NCBI GenBank assembly: GCA_948474755.1
Contig: CAOLHI010003122.1
Coordinates: 1-64,000, forward strand
DNA from: Ctenosaura bakeri
Lineage: Eukaryota > Chordata > Lepidosauria > Squamata > Iguanidae
Direction of reading: 5' to 3'
Length of the DNA stretch: 64,000 nucleotides
The translations under genes were made by a program, and so were the position numbers. The notes under the pieces were generated by a model, which made no database searches, was not told where the DNA came from, and was given only the letters and a program-made list of their open reading frames with translations. Below are positions 1 to 10,924 of the stretch, piece by piece. Numbering within the stretch: position 1 is the first letter of the stretch; every line of letters begins with the position of its first letter.

Positions 1-187
1 TGCTTTCAACTTATGGGGACTGTATAAATGAGATACCTCCAAATCACCCTATCACCAACAGCACTGCTCAAGTCTTGAAGATTCAGGGACATGTCTTTCT
101 TGATTGAATCTATCCATCTGTAATGCCATCTTCCTTTTCTACTGCCTTCTATCTTACTAATTGTTATTGTCTTTTCTAGTGAGTCAA
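1..187 (-). mobile_element. Bov-B (RTE) LINE 3' end, cut by window edge
   Basis: On the minus strand this stretch resembles the last part of a Bov-B reverse-transcriptase ORF. It matches the same segment of the longer copy at 25551-26800 (shared phrases such as cttgattgaatctatccat and cttttctagtgagtca). The 3' end of the element lies at low coordinates, so the tail is lost at the window edge. The frame is broken, so this is a dead fragment. Confidence 0.75.
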
Positions 188-249
188 CCTATTTGCAAGG
201 GATATAATTATCAGACCAGTTCATACTTCCAGCATAAATGTTGAAAGTA

Positions 250-411
250 TGGAAGCCCACTGGCTGAACTTGGGCAAGTCACATCCTTTCAGCTTCAGAG
301 GAAGGTAAAAGTAAACCCACTCTGAACAAATCTTGCCAAGAAAACTCTGTGATAGGTTTGCCTTAGGGTTACTGTAAGTCAGAAAAGACTTGAAGGCACA
401 CAACAAAAAAG
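250..411 (+). mobile_element. 5'-truncated tRNA-derived SINE (Sauria-SINE type)
   Basis: This holds the body and tail of the SINE found in full at 3478-3678 and 60366-60560. It reads gaagcccactggctgaac, then a gggcaagtcaca block, then cttgaaggcacacaacaa. The tRNA-like head is missing. The tail resembles the Bov-B LINE 3' end. The Sauria-SINE name comes from knowledge of squamate repeats, not from a search. Confidence 0.75.
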
Positions 412-2070
412 TCATGTATAGCATGCAGTAAGAGCTAAACTAAAATCAGCCAGCAGTCAACTAAATGGCAGTGAACTCATAAAAATATGGATAGTATAAT
501 TGTGTGAAAATTTCATAAATTCAGGCAACAAGGGACTGTAGGCCTAAATCCAATTGTGAAGTAGGGAAATGTTTATCCTGAAGGATATAGCAAGAGGTGC
601 TTCTAACAGATTTTCTGGGATCTCCTAGGTTTTCATTCAGGAGAAAGAAACATTCATGACAGTGTGAGAACACCTATATCTAACTGCTAACTAATCTCAT
701 AATTCACCTTGGTAAGACCATTAAATCCAGAGTATAAAACAATTATGGGCAACTATATGGATATTGGGGCTGTGTTGTCACAATTCTCAAGACTTCTGGC
801 AGGCCACAACACTCATCTTTCAAAGTCAGTGACTGGAAGGTCATTATTTTCTAGAAATGCTGTTTCAGAACTTTGTTTAAAAAATATCCTGGGCCACTGG
901 GGTGGGTATTGCTGGGCATATTGTTAGGCCATTCTCTTATTAATTCTAGAGATGATTTCAAAAATTCTAATGTTGAAATGTTGTCTTAAGACTTCTCACG
1001 CATGCTTTGTGTTACAAGTCAGGAACTTGTAATATTTTTAAAAGCAACTGAAAACTATTTAGTTCCTTCTGAAGTAACATGAAAGTGACGATATCTTTTT
1101 TCAAAAATTGTAGCTGCAAAACCAGGCAGCTTATTGAGGACCCTGACAACAACTGAAAGTAACTCTTTAAAACCAAAAACATATTGGCCTGGCAAGATTT
1201 TTATGATGTCTACTTGTGGACATTATGTAGTTCAGGACTGAATAATAGTCTAGTATAAGGGATTACAAACATACTAGTAAAAATAACTCTTTTGCTTTCT
1301 GGCGAAGTGCTTTCTTAGAACAGATTGGCTTGCTTTCCCTGTCTTATAAGTTTTCTGTTTGGAAAAATGGAGGATCAGCAATTATTGAATAAAACTGGAT
1401 GGAACAAACTGTTTCTGGGAAATAACTTATGAAGCCCGTAACCTTGAACTATGAACTTCAAAGCTGTTTTCACAGGAAACATTACAAGAATAATTAAAAG
1501 AACAAAATCCTTTAAGTATTGCCTTGTTTACCAAGTATAATGTTTGTGGTACTTTTTGAGCCTCAGGGAGCTGAAGATAATTACATGGTCAAAGCAGTTC
1601 TGATCTAGGATAAGCTGTTAATTTATTATCATAAGTTAATTTATTAAACAGTTTAGCATTTCTTTAATGACCTGCCTGAGGAAGAGAGTTGTATGCAACT
1701 TGCATCAAAATATTAATACAACCTATGTGCTGGAAGGATTTGGTATTGCTGTTGTACTTTCTGTTTGTAGTTATATTTATTGCTTGTGTTGTTGCTGTTG
1801 GTAGTAGTAATAGTAGTGACACTGTACTAGACAAGAATATAAATATTATAAAGGTTATACAGAAGATTTTTGATGTTTGTAGGATTACAATCATACTTGG
1901 GTATCACAGAAGAGACTTTTTCAGCATTAATTTACTAGTAGGAAAGGGCTAAGCCAAAACTATTTCCTCATTTCATGTTCATTTTTGACAGGGCCCCAGA
2001 GTGCTTTCCACTTCTGATGATTGGTCAACACTTGTCACATAACAAAAAACACCCTCTGGAGTATAACAGA
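412..2070. other. No recognisable feature
   Basis: AT-rich unique-looking DNA. Only short chance open frames occur. No repeat, splice-flanked exon or RNA gene was recognised. Confidence 0.5.
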
Positions 2071-2167
2071 CACAAACAATATTATAGAACCCCCAGACAA
2101 AATTGTTTCTGCAAGAAATATATATTTCTGATCTATTTTTTCTGGGAGTTCTATAATATTGTTTGTG
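2071..2167. repeat. Inverted repeat with about 34-nt arms
   Basis: The left arm 2071-2104 begins cacaaacaatattatagaac. The right arm 2134-2167 is nearly its reverse complement and ends ctataatattgtttgtg. About 29 nt separate the arms. Pairing stops at the arm ends. It could be a small fold-back element or a transcribed hairpin. No target duplication was recognised. Confidence 0.7.
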
Positions 2168-2719
2168 CCAACACTAGTCACAAATGTATTTGCATTGGTT
2201 GCATGCCTCTTCACACTATTTTCTCTCTAACATCTGCCATGAGGCACTCAAGCTTATTTCTACACAGAAGCAGAGAACCCACTGGCCTGGTTGTTATGGC
2301 CCTGCATACCCCCCCCCACAAGGTTGATATGGTTTAATTGGCAAATATTATTTAATTTGCAATAACATTAATTGGCATTTATATCAAATGGAACCTAAGT
2401 TGACTGAAAGGTCAAGTTGAACAGAGGAAAACTACTGACTCTAGATGTGAGCCCTCAAAGCAGGTCAGCTCATACCCCCTCTAGGTGTAACCATAGTCAT
2501 TGTTAGGCAGATTACAAGGCAATTCTGCAGACAATAGGCTTACTCTGAGCTGAACATCTCTGTGCAGAAAAGATAAGTTCCCACCAAAGTGCGATTGTTT
2601 TAACCCTGTTTGCTCACACCTGGATGTTTCCCTGCTTTGTCTCCCAAACCTCTGCTATGATGACAGTGATTGTCCCTTTGTCACCTAAACACTGAGAACA
2701 TTAACTCCGGCCAGACCTC

Positions 2720-3165
2720 ATTGTTTGTGTTCTAACTCCCATTGTCCACGCGGCTGGGAGAGCGATTCACACCAATCCCCATAGAGTCAATTTTGGGTAT
2801 AAAAGCCCTCAATTTCAAGCAATCTCTCACGGTCTCTCAATTTGCTGAACGCCATGCTGTCACTTTGATTCCTGAATGAGAACTGTCCTTAGGTGCCTTC
2901 CTAAGCCATATCACCACTTTTCTTCACTTCTCTCTAGATCGGTAATTATCACCTGAACCCTAAAAGTCCTCTATCCACAACTTTCTTCCTTTTATCCTTC
3001 TCTTAGTCCTTGTGTGAGTGCTTGGATCTTTTGCGCGTGTGTGGGAATCTTTTAATAAAACACATTTTCACTTGCAGTTTGGAATCTCTGGCTGGTTCTT
3101 TACTGCATGACCTAGTAAACATTGGTGGAAAAATCTTGTTAAGTTTCCCCTGCCTCACAGGCCTC
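2720..3165 (+). mobile_element. LTR-like promoter/leader block (copy A)
   Basis: The block has a TATA box (gggtataaaag, near 2796), a pyrimidine-rich leader, a polyadenylation signal (tttaataaaa, near 3050) and then aaacattggtggaaaaat, which looks like an LTR 3' end followed by a degraded primer-binding region. The order TATA, leader, AATAAA, ACA-TTGG is that of a retroviral-type LTR. A diverged second copy lies at 6600-7072. Neither LTR edge nor a target duplication could be fixed, so the limits are approximate and the class (ERV or Gypsy) is open. No gag, pol or env remnant follows. Confidence 0.5.
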
Positions 3166-3477
3166 CTAATTTTGAGCTAATTAATTGTCATGTGGAAATA
3201 CTGGCATTGTGGGTGGAGCCCTGGGTCGCCCATGTTTTGGGATAACGTGCTGGCAGAGCATAATTTTTTGCCAACATGCTGCTGATGGTGCTTGGGAGAA
3301 TGGCTGATATATCTCAGGGTCTGTATGGATAGCTGGAGGCTGAGATGGGCAGCTCTCCTCCGCTTTGACCACTAATGGATCACAGGGGTGTGCCCCGGCA
3401 CTGTCTGCCTGTTATTTCTGCCCAGAGAAGCCAGACTGTAGCCTGGCTTTATATAGCCTTTATAACAGAGAGGCAAC
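3166..3477. other. No recognisable feature
   Basis: Moderately GC-rich DNA between the LTR-like block and a SINE. It contains a TATA-like tttatatag near 3449, with no supporting gene structure. Confidence 0.4.
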
Positions 3478-3678
3478 AAGATGTAATGGTCTAGATTTTG
3501 CACTAGGTCTCTGGGAGAGAAGGGTTCAGCCATGGAAACCCACTGGATGACCTTGGGCAAATCACATTCTCTGCCTATGAGGAAAGCAATGACAAACCTT
3601 CTCTGAATAAATTGTGCCAATATGATAGGATTTTCCACAAGCTGGAGTTAACTTAAAAGCACACAGCAACAGCAAAGA
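3478..3678 (+). mobile_element. tRNA-derived SINE (Sauria-SINE type), near full length
   Basis: The degraded tRNA-like head (gatgtaatggtctagatttt) is followed by the body phrase ggaaacccactggatgacc and a tail ending in acttaaaagcacacagcaac. The order matches the copies at 24131-25115, 51238-51424 and 60366-60560. It is more diverged than the 60366 copy, so probably older. Confidence 0.8.
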
Positions 3679-4434
3679 CTTTATAATCTTGTTTGCTATA
3701 CTGGTTTGTTTACTTTGTGTAAACCATTCTTGTCCCCTCCAAAATATCCAGTCTGTTTTAAGTTTATGTTTGAACTCCCAAGTGCAAAGGACTTGTATAT
3801 AAAGCACTTTCCCACTATAAGTAATCACTGAAACAAAATATATTCAAAGGATGACGGCCTTTTTTATTGTTGTTCTTTAAAAGAAACCTAACTACCAGTA
3901 GACAAAACACTTGAAAAATAATGAATAAGAGCTTATCAACTTGACATTGTGATTTATAAATTCAGGGGATAAGGGGAAAGTGTTCTGGAAAGTAATATAA
4001 TGTTTTTCTCCCTTACCCCCATGGGTGCACAACTCAAGTCGTGCTTGTGCCATATGGTACAGTAATGATTTATAACTGGGGAGAAATCAGTGCAGGCAAA
4101 ATGTATAGCTCTACTCCCAGAATATTTTTTTTAAGAAAGAATATTATTCTTTTTTATTTAAAAAGAATTGTTGCTCTGCAAAACAACTTTTTGCTAGTTA
4201 ATTTTTCCTAGTTAGAGAGAAGAATCTTCCATAGTATAAATAACTCAGCATCTTTTCTTTCATTTATTCAAACATATTTATCTATTTATTTGCATCTTTT
4301 GATGAGAAATTATAATATCCTATATTTTCTTGGAATCAGTCCATATATATATGGATGATACCAATGTATGATAAACAGTTTAAAATCATGGATCGCTAAA
4401 CTGTAATGCCAAATGTTGTGTCATGGTTTGTTGT
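3679..4434. other. No recognisable feature
   Basis: AT-rich, with T- and A-runs near 4130-4150 and 4280. No repeat family or exon was recognised. Confidence 0.4.
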
Positions 4435-4790
4435 CATGCCCTTCCACTGTCCTGATTTGGAAAGGACAGTCCTGGTTAATCCTCTGTCTTCCCATTTTTT
4501 CAGCTGCTTTTGAAATGTCCCAGTTTCTCTCTCTACCTCCCATATTCTCCCTTTATCTTCAACATACTTCAACAGCTGCAAACTGAATTGAAAGTGCAAA
4601 CTCGGGTTGGGGGAGAGGAGGAGAGGAGGGAATAGTCTTGCTGTTCCCAGAAGGCTCAAGGAAAAGCAAACTGCTGTAGCCAGTCCTAGCTGTGTGATGT
4701 TCTTCATGCATAACTTTTGCCACCTTGACATTCTGATGTTGCTTGGCCATATGTGTCTCCATTTTCATTTGTGAAATGTTGGAGGGTAAT
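4435..4790 (+). mobile_element. Dispersed 350-bp repeat, family R1 (putative TIR DNA element)
   Basis: First of five copies (also 41512-41867, 42942-43301, 47205-47450 and 62259-62625). Shared landmarks in order: a start near ccaactgtccc, then taatcctctg, cagctgcttttaaaatgtcc, aacttttgccatcttgacc and an end at gtgaaatgttggaggg. The two ends read catRccctccaac and its reverse complement, a 13-nt terminal inverted repeat, which suggests a non-autonomous DNA transposon. No clear target duplication was found, so the superfamily is unassigned. The minus-strand open frames across it are chance. Confidence 0.65.
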
Positions 4791-5656
4791 TAGCAATTAG
4801 TTATAAATGCTTTGGTTTATTCCTTTTTGTAATATCTATGGCATAACTGAGTTACATTGCTTTTGGAAATAAAAAGGGATAACTTCACTTCTTTTGTAGT
4901 GTAACTATGTGTGATTTTTCATGGTGAATGGAGTGTGCCTGTGATATTTTGTAGTTTTTGAAAAGGGGTTGTGTATGTACTAAGTGATGTTCTAAAATCT
5001 TTGTGTAAGTATATTAGGTGACAGTAAGCGGTCTGTTGGGAGGGAGGGAGTGTGTTGGCATTTTAGAGGTGAATACTGATCAGTGGAGTATTTGAGAGAG
5101 GGCATTTGAAAACCTGGGTTTGACAGTAGGTGGGAGTTAGTTGAAGTGTGCTTCAGTAAGTTGAGGAGATTAGACTGAATAGGGTTGCCATTGTTTATTT
5201 TTTTTGATTAGATGAGAGGTGGGCATGCTTCAGAGACAGAGGGCTAAACCACCATCTTTCAAGATTTTCTAGAGCTCATAGATTACTGAAGTGTATCACT
5301 GTGGCTGCCATTTTGTGTGACAGTCAGCTATGAGGAGGAGGAACCGCTCAAAACAGCATCTCATATCCCTACAAAGGTATTATTGATCATATAATATATT
5401 TTTTCCACTGAAATATGACTGGAGGGCCCAAAGCAATAGGGGATGTGAGGACCTGTGGGAGGTCAGTGGGCATCCCAATGGCTATACTCTACGTGACCCT
5501 ATGTGACCTATGCCACAGATATTGCAAAAAGGAGCTTCATTTCCACCACTGGTACAGACAGTGTGAGTGGACTTCGAACAGGAATACCAAGGTGAGTAGG
5601 ACAGATAGAAATATGACAATATAAGAAACTGTAAAATAAAAGGGGAAACTAGGAGA
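4791..5656. other. No recognisable feature
   Basis: G/T-rich DNA (4900-5160) grading into mixed sequence. No recognised repeat, exon or RNA gene. Confidence 0.4.
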
Positions 5657-6034
5657 GTTTTCACACTATACAACTATGGCACTATGATTCCATTTTAACT
5701 GCTCATTGCAGTTTGTGAGGCTCTAGAAGAGTGGACAAAGTGCAGCTTGTGGAGTGCTTGCAGCCCTGAGCCCCATTTTTGCAAACCCTGAAATCCTGTA
5801 CCAGTGTCTCACAGAAAACAGAGGTATTTGGGGCTTAGTGTGGTGCAGTGGCCCATGGTGGAGGCAGCCTGAGAGGGGGCAAACTAGCCCCTACAAAGCG
5901 CACACTGGCTCTAGGGCTCTCTGGCTGAAACTATTAAATGCCTCCTCCCTAAAGTACAAATCCCAGGAATCCATAGGATATTGCCACAGCAGTTAAAATG
6001 GAATGATAGCATTGTAATTGTGTAATGTGAAGGG
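5657..6034. mobile_element. Fold-back MITE with about 45-nt inverted ends
   Basis: The left end (ttcacactatacaac, then ctatgattccattttaact) pairs imperfectly with the right end (agttaaaatggaatgatagc, then gtgtaatgtgaagg). The inner right arm carries the aatcccaggaatccatagg core also seen at 9617-9822, 17950-18018, 56310-56489 and 59430-59616. The middle has diverged or been replaced. Outer limits are good to a few bases and no target duplication was fixed. Confidence 0.65.
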
Positions 6035-6599
6035 GTCCTGGGTTGAAACTGCATGACTACCCCAGAGATAAAGATATTGTCAAATGTATAGTATCTGTAA
6101 CACTAGCAAAACTTAAGAAGAGCTTAAACCAGGGAAGTGTAGCCTACCTTATCCCCATAGGTTTTACAGAGAGAAACCTATAACAGGGGAATTGAGTCTA
6201 GTCTTGAAGTTGGAGCTAAAACATTATTGCTAATATGAAATAATGCACCATGTTATTTTGGTGACAAAAGAAGTTAGCCCTCTTCCCAACCTCCTTACTT
6301 TTGGTGACAGGAGTGTGTTACCCCACTGGCATACCCTATCCTGGGAACTATAAATTTGATATCAAATATGCCCATCATTCCAGAGATGTTGCCCAGATGG
6401 GCATGTAGGCAAGGAGGTCAAACGACCGAAAACAGGTCAAGACCAGGAAAATCCCAAGTCACGTAGCCCAAGGAGACCTCAGGTTATACACATCTGCATA
6501 AACAAAGGATCCTCAGCCAAGAATAGCCAACTTGAGGGAATTAGTGTGTTTTCCCCAGGTTGAGTAACTTTGACTTTGGAAAATCCTACAAGGCAAGGA
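6035..6599. other. Unassigned; may include the upstream part of LTR-like copy B
   Basis: No independent feature was recognised. Part of this may be the U3 region of the LTR-like block that starts at about 6600. Confidence 0.3.
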
Positions 6600-7072
6600 C
6601 TATCTACAGAAATTTACACTGCAACCCTTTGCAACCACGCAAACGACCAGCCCATTGTTCTTCCCAGAAGAGGGCCTGCCCTTGAGGTACGTTCTGCCTT
6701 ATAAGTAGTCCTAGTTTATGAGGGTCTGTTCGGAGAACTCCCACACTAGCAGACTGGCACTCTGTTAGTTGAGTGATCTCCTCAGCTGTCTCTTCACTGA
6801 GCTCTGTTCTTCTCGCCACTTCCCGGACCAAAGACTCCAGGATAGGTGCAATATCACCACCTCTATATTCCCTTTGCTATATCCCCTATCCATTTTTCAC
6901 CTCTTTTCTTTCACAATAGGCCTTGTGTGCATGAGTGAGTGAGTGCATTGGTGCATGATACTATATTCATTTTAAAAAATTCATTTATTTGGTACATTTG
7001 TCTGGCTTTTTGCTTGGCCTGACCTTGTAACATTGGGTAAAAGATCCTGCTGGGTTACCCTGCCCCTCGTTT
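6600..7072 (+). mobile_element. LTR-like promoter/leader block (copy B)
   Basis: This is a diverged relative of 2720-3165. It has a TATA-like ccttataagtag near 6699, a shared leader word tatcaccac, a shared ccttgtgtg stretch, and then cttgtaacattgggtaaaag, matching aaacattggtggaaaaat in copy A. Both copies continue into a ccctgcc(c)ctc stretch. Ends and target duplication are unresolved. No coding remnant adjoins it. Confidence 0.45.
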
Positions 7073-7513
7073 TGCTAATGCCAGTGCTCTGCTAATTTCC
7101 CCAACCTTCATAACTTAGAGTGAATCAAGGTGTCCCCCACAGAACCCCCAGAAGTCAGGGTAACAAGTGGGTTTGAAAGGATAGGACAGTGACCTCAATA
7201 TTTGTCAAGGAATGTCACATGGTTCAAGTGCTGAATCATGCTGGGTCTTTGCTGCACTCTTATGTTCTCCTGTACCAGTGACATGAACAAAGGAGAATGG
7301 TTTGTATATAGACCACTAGCTTGTCATATTCAGAAATGTTTAACATAACTAAAATGTTCCATTGTAGCTCCTTTTGAGAAATGATGAAGTAAAGCTATAC
7401 CATTGGCATCTGGAACTAGTTTAGTTACTCTTAAGCACTGGGAAAATAAAGTGATATCATTACTATGTGGCAGTCCTTGTAAAGTGTGGTGCATGGTTCA
7501 TTACCTGATACAT
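7073..7513. other. No recognisable feature
   Basis: Mixed sequence between the LTR-like block and a CR1. Nothing was recognised. Confidence 0.4.
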
Positions 7514-8404
7514 ACAATCATAGAATCATAGAGTTGGAAGAGACCCCAGGGGCCATCCAGTCCAACCCCCTGCTATGCAGGAACACCCATCAAAGCATTC
7601 CCAACAGATGGCCATCCAGCCTCTGCTTAAAAACCTCCAAAGAAGGAGACTCCACCACACTCCGAGGCAGCATATTCCACTGCCAGACAACTTTGACCGT
7701 CAGGAAGTGCTTCCTGAGGTTCAAGTGGAATCTCCTTTTCTACAGCTTGAATCCATTGCTCCTTGTCCTAGGCCCTTTTCGTATTTTACCTTTTGGTGCG
7801 ATGGGGGATGGTGTCTCACACAAGAAGCCTCCTTAGAGACGCTGCCACTTCCCCCCTCCTTCCTTCCACAGGTCGCTTCCTGATTAGGTGACCATTGCAC
7901 GAGCGCCCCACCCCTTCCTTCTGCAGGGCAGTATGGGAGCTGTAGGCTGCGCTGGAGGAAGGAAGCGCAGCCACACCAGCTCCCTGATGCACCGCATGGC
8001 AGGTAAGTGCACGAGGGCGGCGCGAGCATTGCGCGAGTGCGGGCTATTTTCGGCTTAAAGCTGAAAATAAAAAAATACGCCCAGGCCCCGCTTCAGCCTC
8101 ATGAGCGCTGCATAAGTGGGGGTGCGTCGTGTGCAGCAACGCTCCCATTTGCGCGGTGCTTAAGGGGTGCTCGCGCAAGCAAAAACACATGCGAAAAGGG
8201 CCTTAGTCTCTGGAGCAGCAGAAAACAAACCTGCTCCCGCCTCAACATGACATCCCTTCAAATATTTAAACATGGCTATCATTCCCCTCTTAAACTCCTC
8301 TTCTGCAGACTAAACATACCCAGCTCCCTAAGCCATTCCTCATAGGACATGGCTTCCAGACCCTTCACCATTTTGGTCGCCTTCCTCTGGACACATTCCA
8401 GCTT
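7514..8404 (-). mobile_element. CR1 LINE 3' end, split by a MITE
   Basis: The plus strand opens with tcatagaatcatagagttgg, the complement of the CR1 3' ATTCTATG repeats. It then runs through ggccatccagtccaacccc, aaaacctccaaagaaggaga and, beyond the insertion, gtctctggagcagcag and gtcgccttcctctggacaca. These are landmarks of the CR1 reverse-transcriptase end and 3' UTR read on the minus strand. The element is 5'-truncated and interrupted at 7771-8202. The same CR1 segment occurs at 36296-37075 with an insertion at the same site. Confidence 0.9.
7771..8202 (+). mobile_element. MITE, GGCCCTTT-end family (432 bp)
   Basis: It begins ggcccttttcg and ends cgaaaagggcc, flanked by CTA on the left and TTA on the right (a 3-bp duplication with one mismatch). 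It shares internal landmarks with 24166-24595 and with the reverse complement of 36520-36944: ccttccttctgcag, ggcaggtaagtgcac, and a small stem around tattttcggctt. It is GC- and CpG-rich, unlike its surroundings. It has no coding capacity, so it would need a transposase supplied elsewhere. Confidence 0.8.
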
Positions 8405-9135
8405 GCAGGATTGAATGATGGCATGAATATTTGATTGAATTGCACAGTTTCAACTCCACAAAAAGAAATTTCGTATTTTCCAACATCACTTCAAATAACA
8501 TGTGAAGTCAGTTCACCAGCTCATTTTCTAGGTATGTTCTTTTCATATATGTGAACCCCATCCTTAAATCAATCTCACAACATGGTAGTTTGCTTGAAAC
8601 TGTTAGCACTAAACTGAAAGGTCTCCTGGTGCCAATACATGATCACAACTAGTACCCTTATAATAAAGGTCAAGATTGGAATCTAGACCTCTAACACAGA
8701 TGTTACTGGACTAAAAAAATGCTTCCTCCAACTAACACATTTAAGATAGTGGCAACAACCTTTAATTGAGGCTGCCTATATGGTAACTAATTCAACAACA
8801 TATATAGATGTTGTCCTTCAGAACAGGATTACTATTAGGTATGCTGGTTAGGGCTGGTGAGAGGAAAAGGGCATAGTTTTTTTTAAAAGAGAGATGTGAC
8901 TCAGTGTGTGCATGGACTAGTCTCACATCTGAAGAGAAATGCTACCTCAAAACCTCTGCAACAAGGTGAAACTATTTAATCAGCTTTACTCTATTTCAGG
9001 GCCTGCCTAGCTTTTGTCACACCTACCAGAGAAATCAGAATATGCCTTTCATCATACCACAAAGCATTAATTAATACAGCACATTGAGAGAGAGTATATT
9101 TTGTCTGCCTAATGAGCATTAAAAAGCAATCAAGA
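8405..9135. other. No recognisable feature
   Basis: AT-rich unique-looking sequence. No repeat or exon was recognised. Confidence 0.4.
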
Positions 9136-9230
9136 ATGTAGTACTTTTTTGAGTTCCAAAATGTGTGAGTTTTTAGTTCCCATTTACTAATAATGTGGTA
9201 CTTTTTGAGTTCCAAATGTTTGCACTTTAA
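9136..9230. repeat. Imperfect local duplication, two copies
   Basis: A unit of about 38 nt (tactttttgagttccaaa core) occurs at 9136-9174 and again at 9193-9230, with an 18-nt spacer. It looks like a local segmental duplication. Confidence 0.65.
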
Positions 9231-9616
9231 AAAGATTACCAGGAAGCAGTCTGAAGTTAAGTCACCTCCCATTGGCAGATGGGTCTATCTGGAGCTACCA
9301 ATCAGCTGTCCTGCAGACTTTCCCATCTCAATACCCAATTATATTATTTCATAGAGGTGTTCCTAAGAAGGAAAAACAAAATTTCAGAAGGAGTAGTGCA
9401 GGATCTGTAGTATTTTGATAAATGAAAAATTTGGAGGCTGTTTAGTTTTGTCTTCTGTTCAGCTGGTCTCAAAATCATTTTAAGTAAAACAGTGTCGATT
9501 GGAGATGGATGTTAGACTTACAATGGTGGAACCACAGGAACTTGAACTTCCAACCTTTTCCAAGCAGGTACCTAATGCTGCATCTTCAGACACACCGTAG
9601 AAACTCTTTTAACACT
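9231..9616. other. No recognisable feature
   Basis: Nothing recognised. Confidence 0.4.
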
Positions 9617-9822
9617 GACCATTTCCTCACTACGCTGTTAGAGCACTATTATTCCACTTTCAACATCCTGTGGAATCCTGGGGTTTGCAGTTTAGGGAGA
9701 GGCATTTCGAACTCTCAGCTAGAGAGTTCTTTGGCCTCAGGAAACTACAAACTTAAGAATTCCACAGGACATTGAAAGCGGAATAAGGGCACTATATCTA
9801 ACAGTGTAGTGCGGAAATGGTC
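9617..9822. mobile_element. Fold-back MITE, GACCATTTCC ends (206 bp)
   Basis: The left arm begins gaccatttcctcactacg and the right arm ends gtagtgcggaaatggtc. Inside are tttcaacatcctgtggaatc and its partner in the right half. The arms cover most of the element but are much more diverged than in the relative at 56310-56489. The flanks ACT/ATT match at two of three positions. Confidence 0.75.
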
Positions 9823-10761
9823 ATTGTTGCATCCATGAGACAGAATTATAAAAGAGCACAGGACAAAGAACACTGCAAAATATTATTTCACCAGCCCTGC
9901 CTCAAACCACTAGGACTGAAGATCTCTTACAAATCATTCATTGTGATCAGAAAGTACAACTGTTAAGTTCCAAACCAGCAATCATTTTCCTTTCATTTCC
10001 TTTCCTGATATTGTGAGCTGGGGCTAGGAGTGTTTCCATTTATGTAGGCACAAGGTCTCGGTCTCCTGGTATAAAGTTAGGTTTGGGTTCAGTGTGCTTC
10101 AGAAGAGCACCGTTTTGATTTGAACATCTCCTAATCAACCCAGTTTGGTTTGGGACTCAGGAGTCAGCCAAATGCAAGCTTACTCCTACTTTAATCTGCT
10201 CCAAAGCTATAAACGTGGATCCTTGCTTCCAGTTTTGGCACTGTCATTGTCAATTTCCTTCCTACCAGCCTCTACATTATAAAAACTCATTACCTGTCAT
10301 TGGAAGGAGTTTTACTCATAATTTTCATAGTAGTAACATTATTTTAGTATTAATAGTAATGTTATTTTAGTATTATGATTTATTATAGTACCATCAAAAC
10401 AGCATGGCAGGCACTGGAGGGAGTAGGCAGGATCCATAACTGAATCAATCATCACCAGCTCCTAGATTGCCACTGTAGGATCCACTGAAGTGGCTCATGG
10501 GATCACTTCAAGCTTCAGCCAAGCTATAGAACAACAGTAGCCCACAGGATCAGACTACACTATTGTTGGTTTGATCTCACTTTTATCCAGGCATACAAGC
10601 TAGATGAATGCAGTGCTCAGCACATGGGCTTTTTGATCTAGATCATTTCTTAGACTACACCAAATGCTATATACTGTAAGCAAAACATTTGTGGTAATTG
10701 AAACCCCTTTCCTGCCTTACCATCTCTTACACTGTCCCTCCTCCATACTGTGGGTACAACA
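9823..10761. other. No recognisable feature; one small duplication
   Basis: Unique-looking sequence. A short duplication at about 10331-10377 repeats the word ttattttagtatta. No repeat family or exon was recognised. Confidence 0.4.
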
Positions 10762-10924
10762 TATCCTATTTCCTGGCATATAAGACTTTTTTCCCCGAGT
10801 ATTTGAAAATGCGATGCGTCTTATACGCCAATGCATCTTATATGCTGGCAAACAGTATTTACTGGTGTTTAAAAGGAGCACATCTTATACGCTAGTGTGT
10901 CTTGTACACCGTCAAATATGGTAT
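10762..10924. mobile_element. Short TIR element with 'cttatacgc' motifs
   Basis: The left end tatttcctggcatataagac and the reverse complement of the right end (atttgacggtgtacaagac) match imperfectly over about 24 nt. The inside repeats cttatacgc and cttatatgc words. A flanking TA is possible on both sides, which would fit a mariner-like element, but the ends are not certain. This type of cttatacgcc repeat is common in vertebrate genomes. Confidence 0.55.

Noticed and set aside
4396..4768. 111- and 69-codon minus-strand open frames
   Set aside because: They lie in repeat R1 and are not preserved in its other copies.
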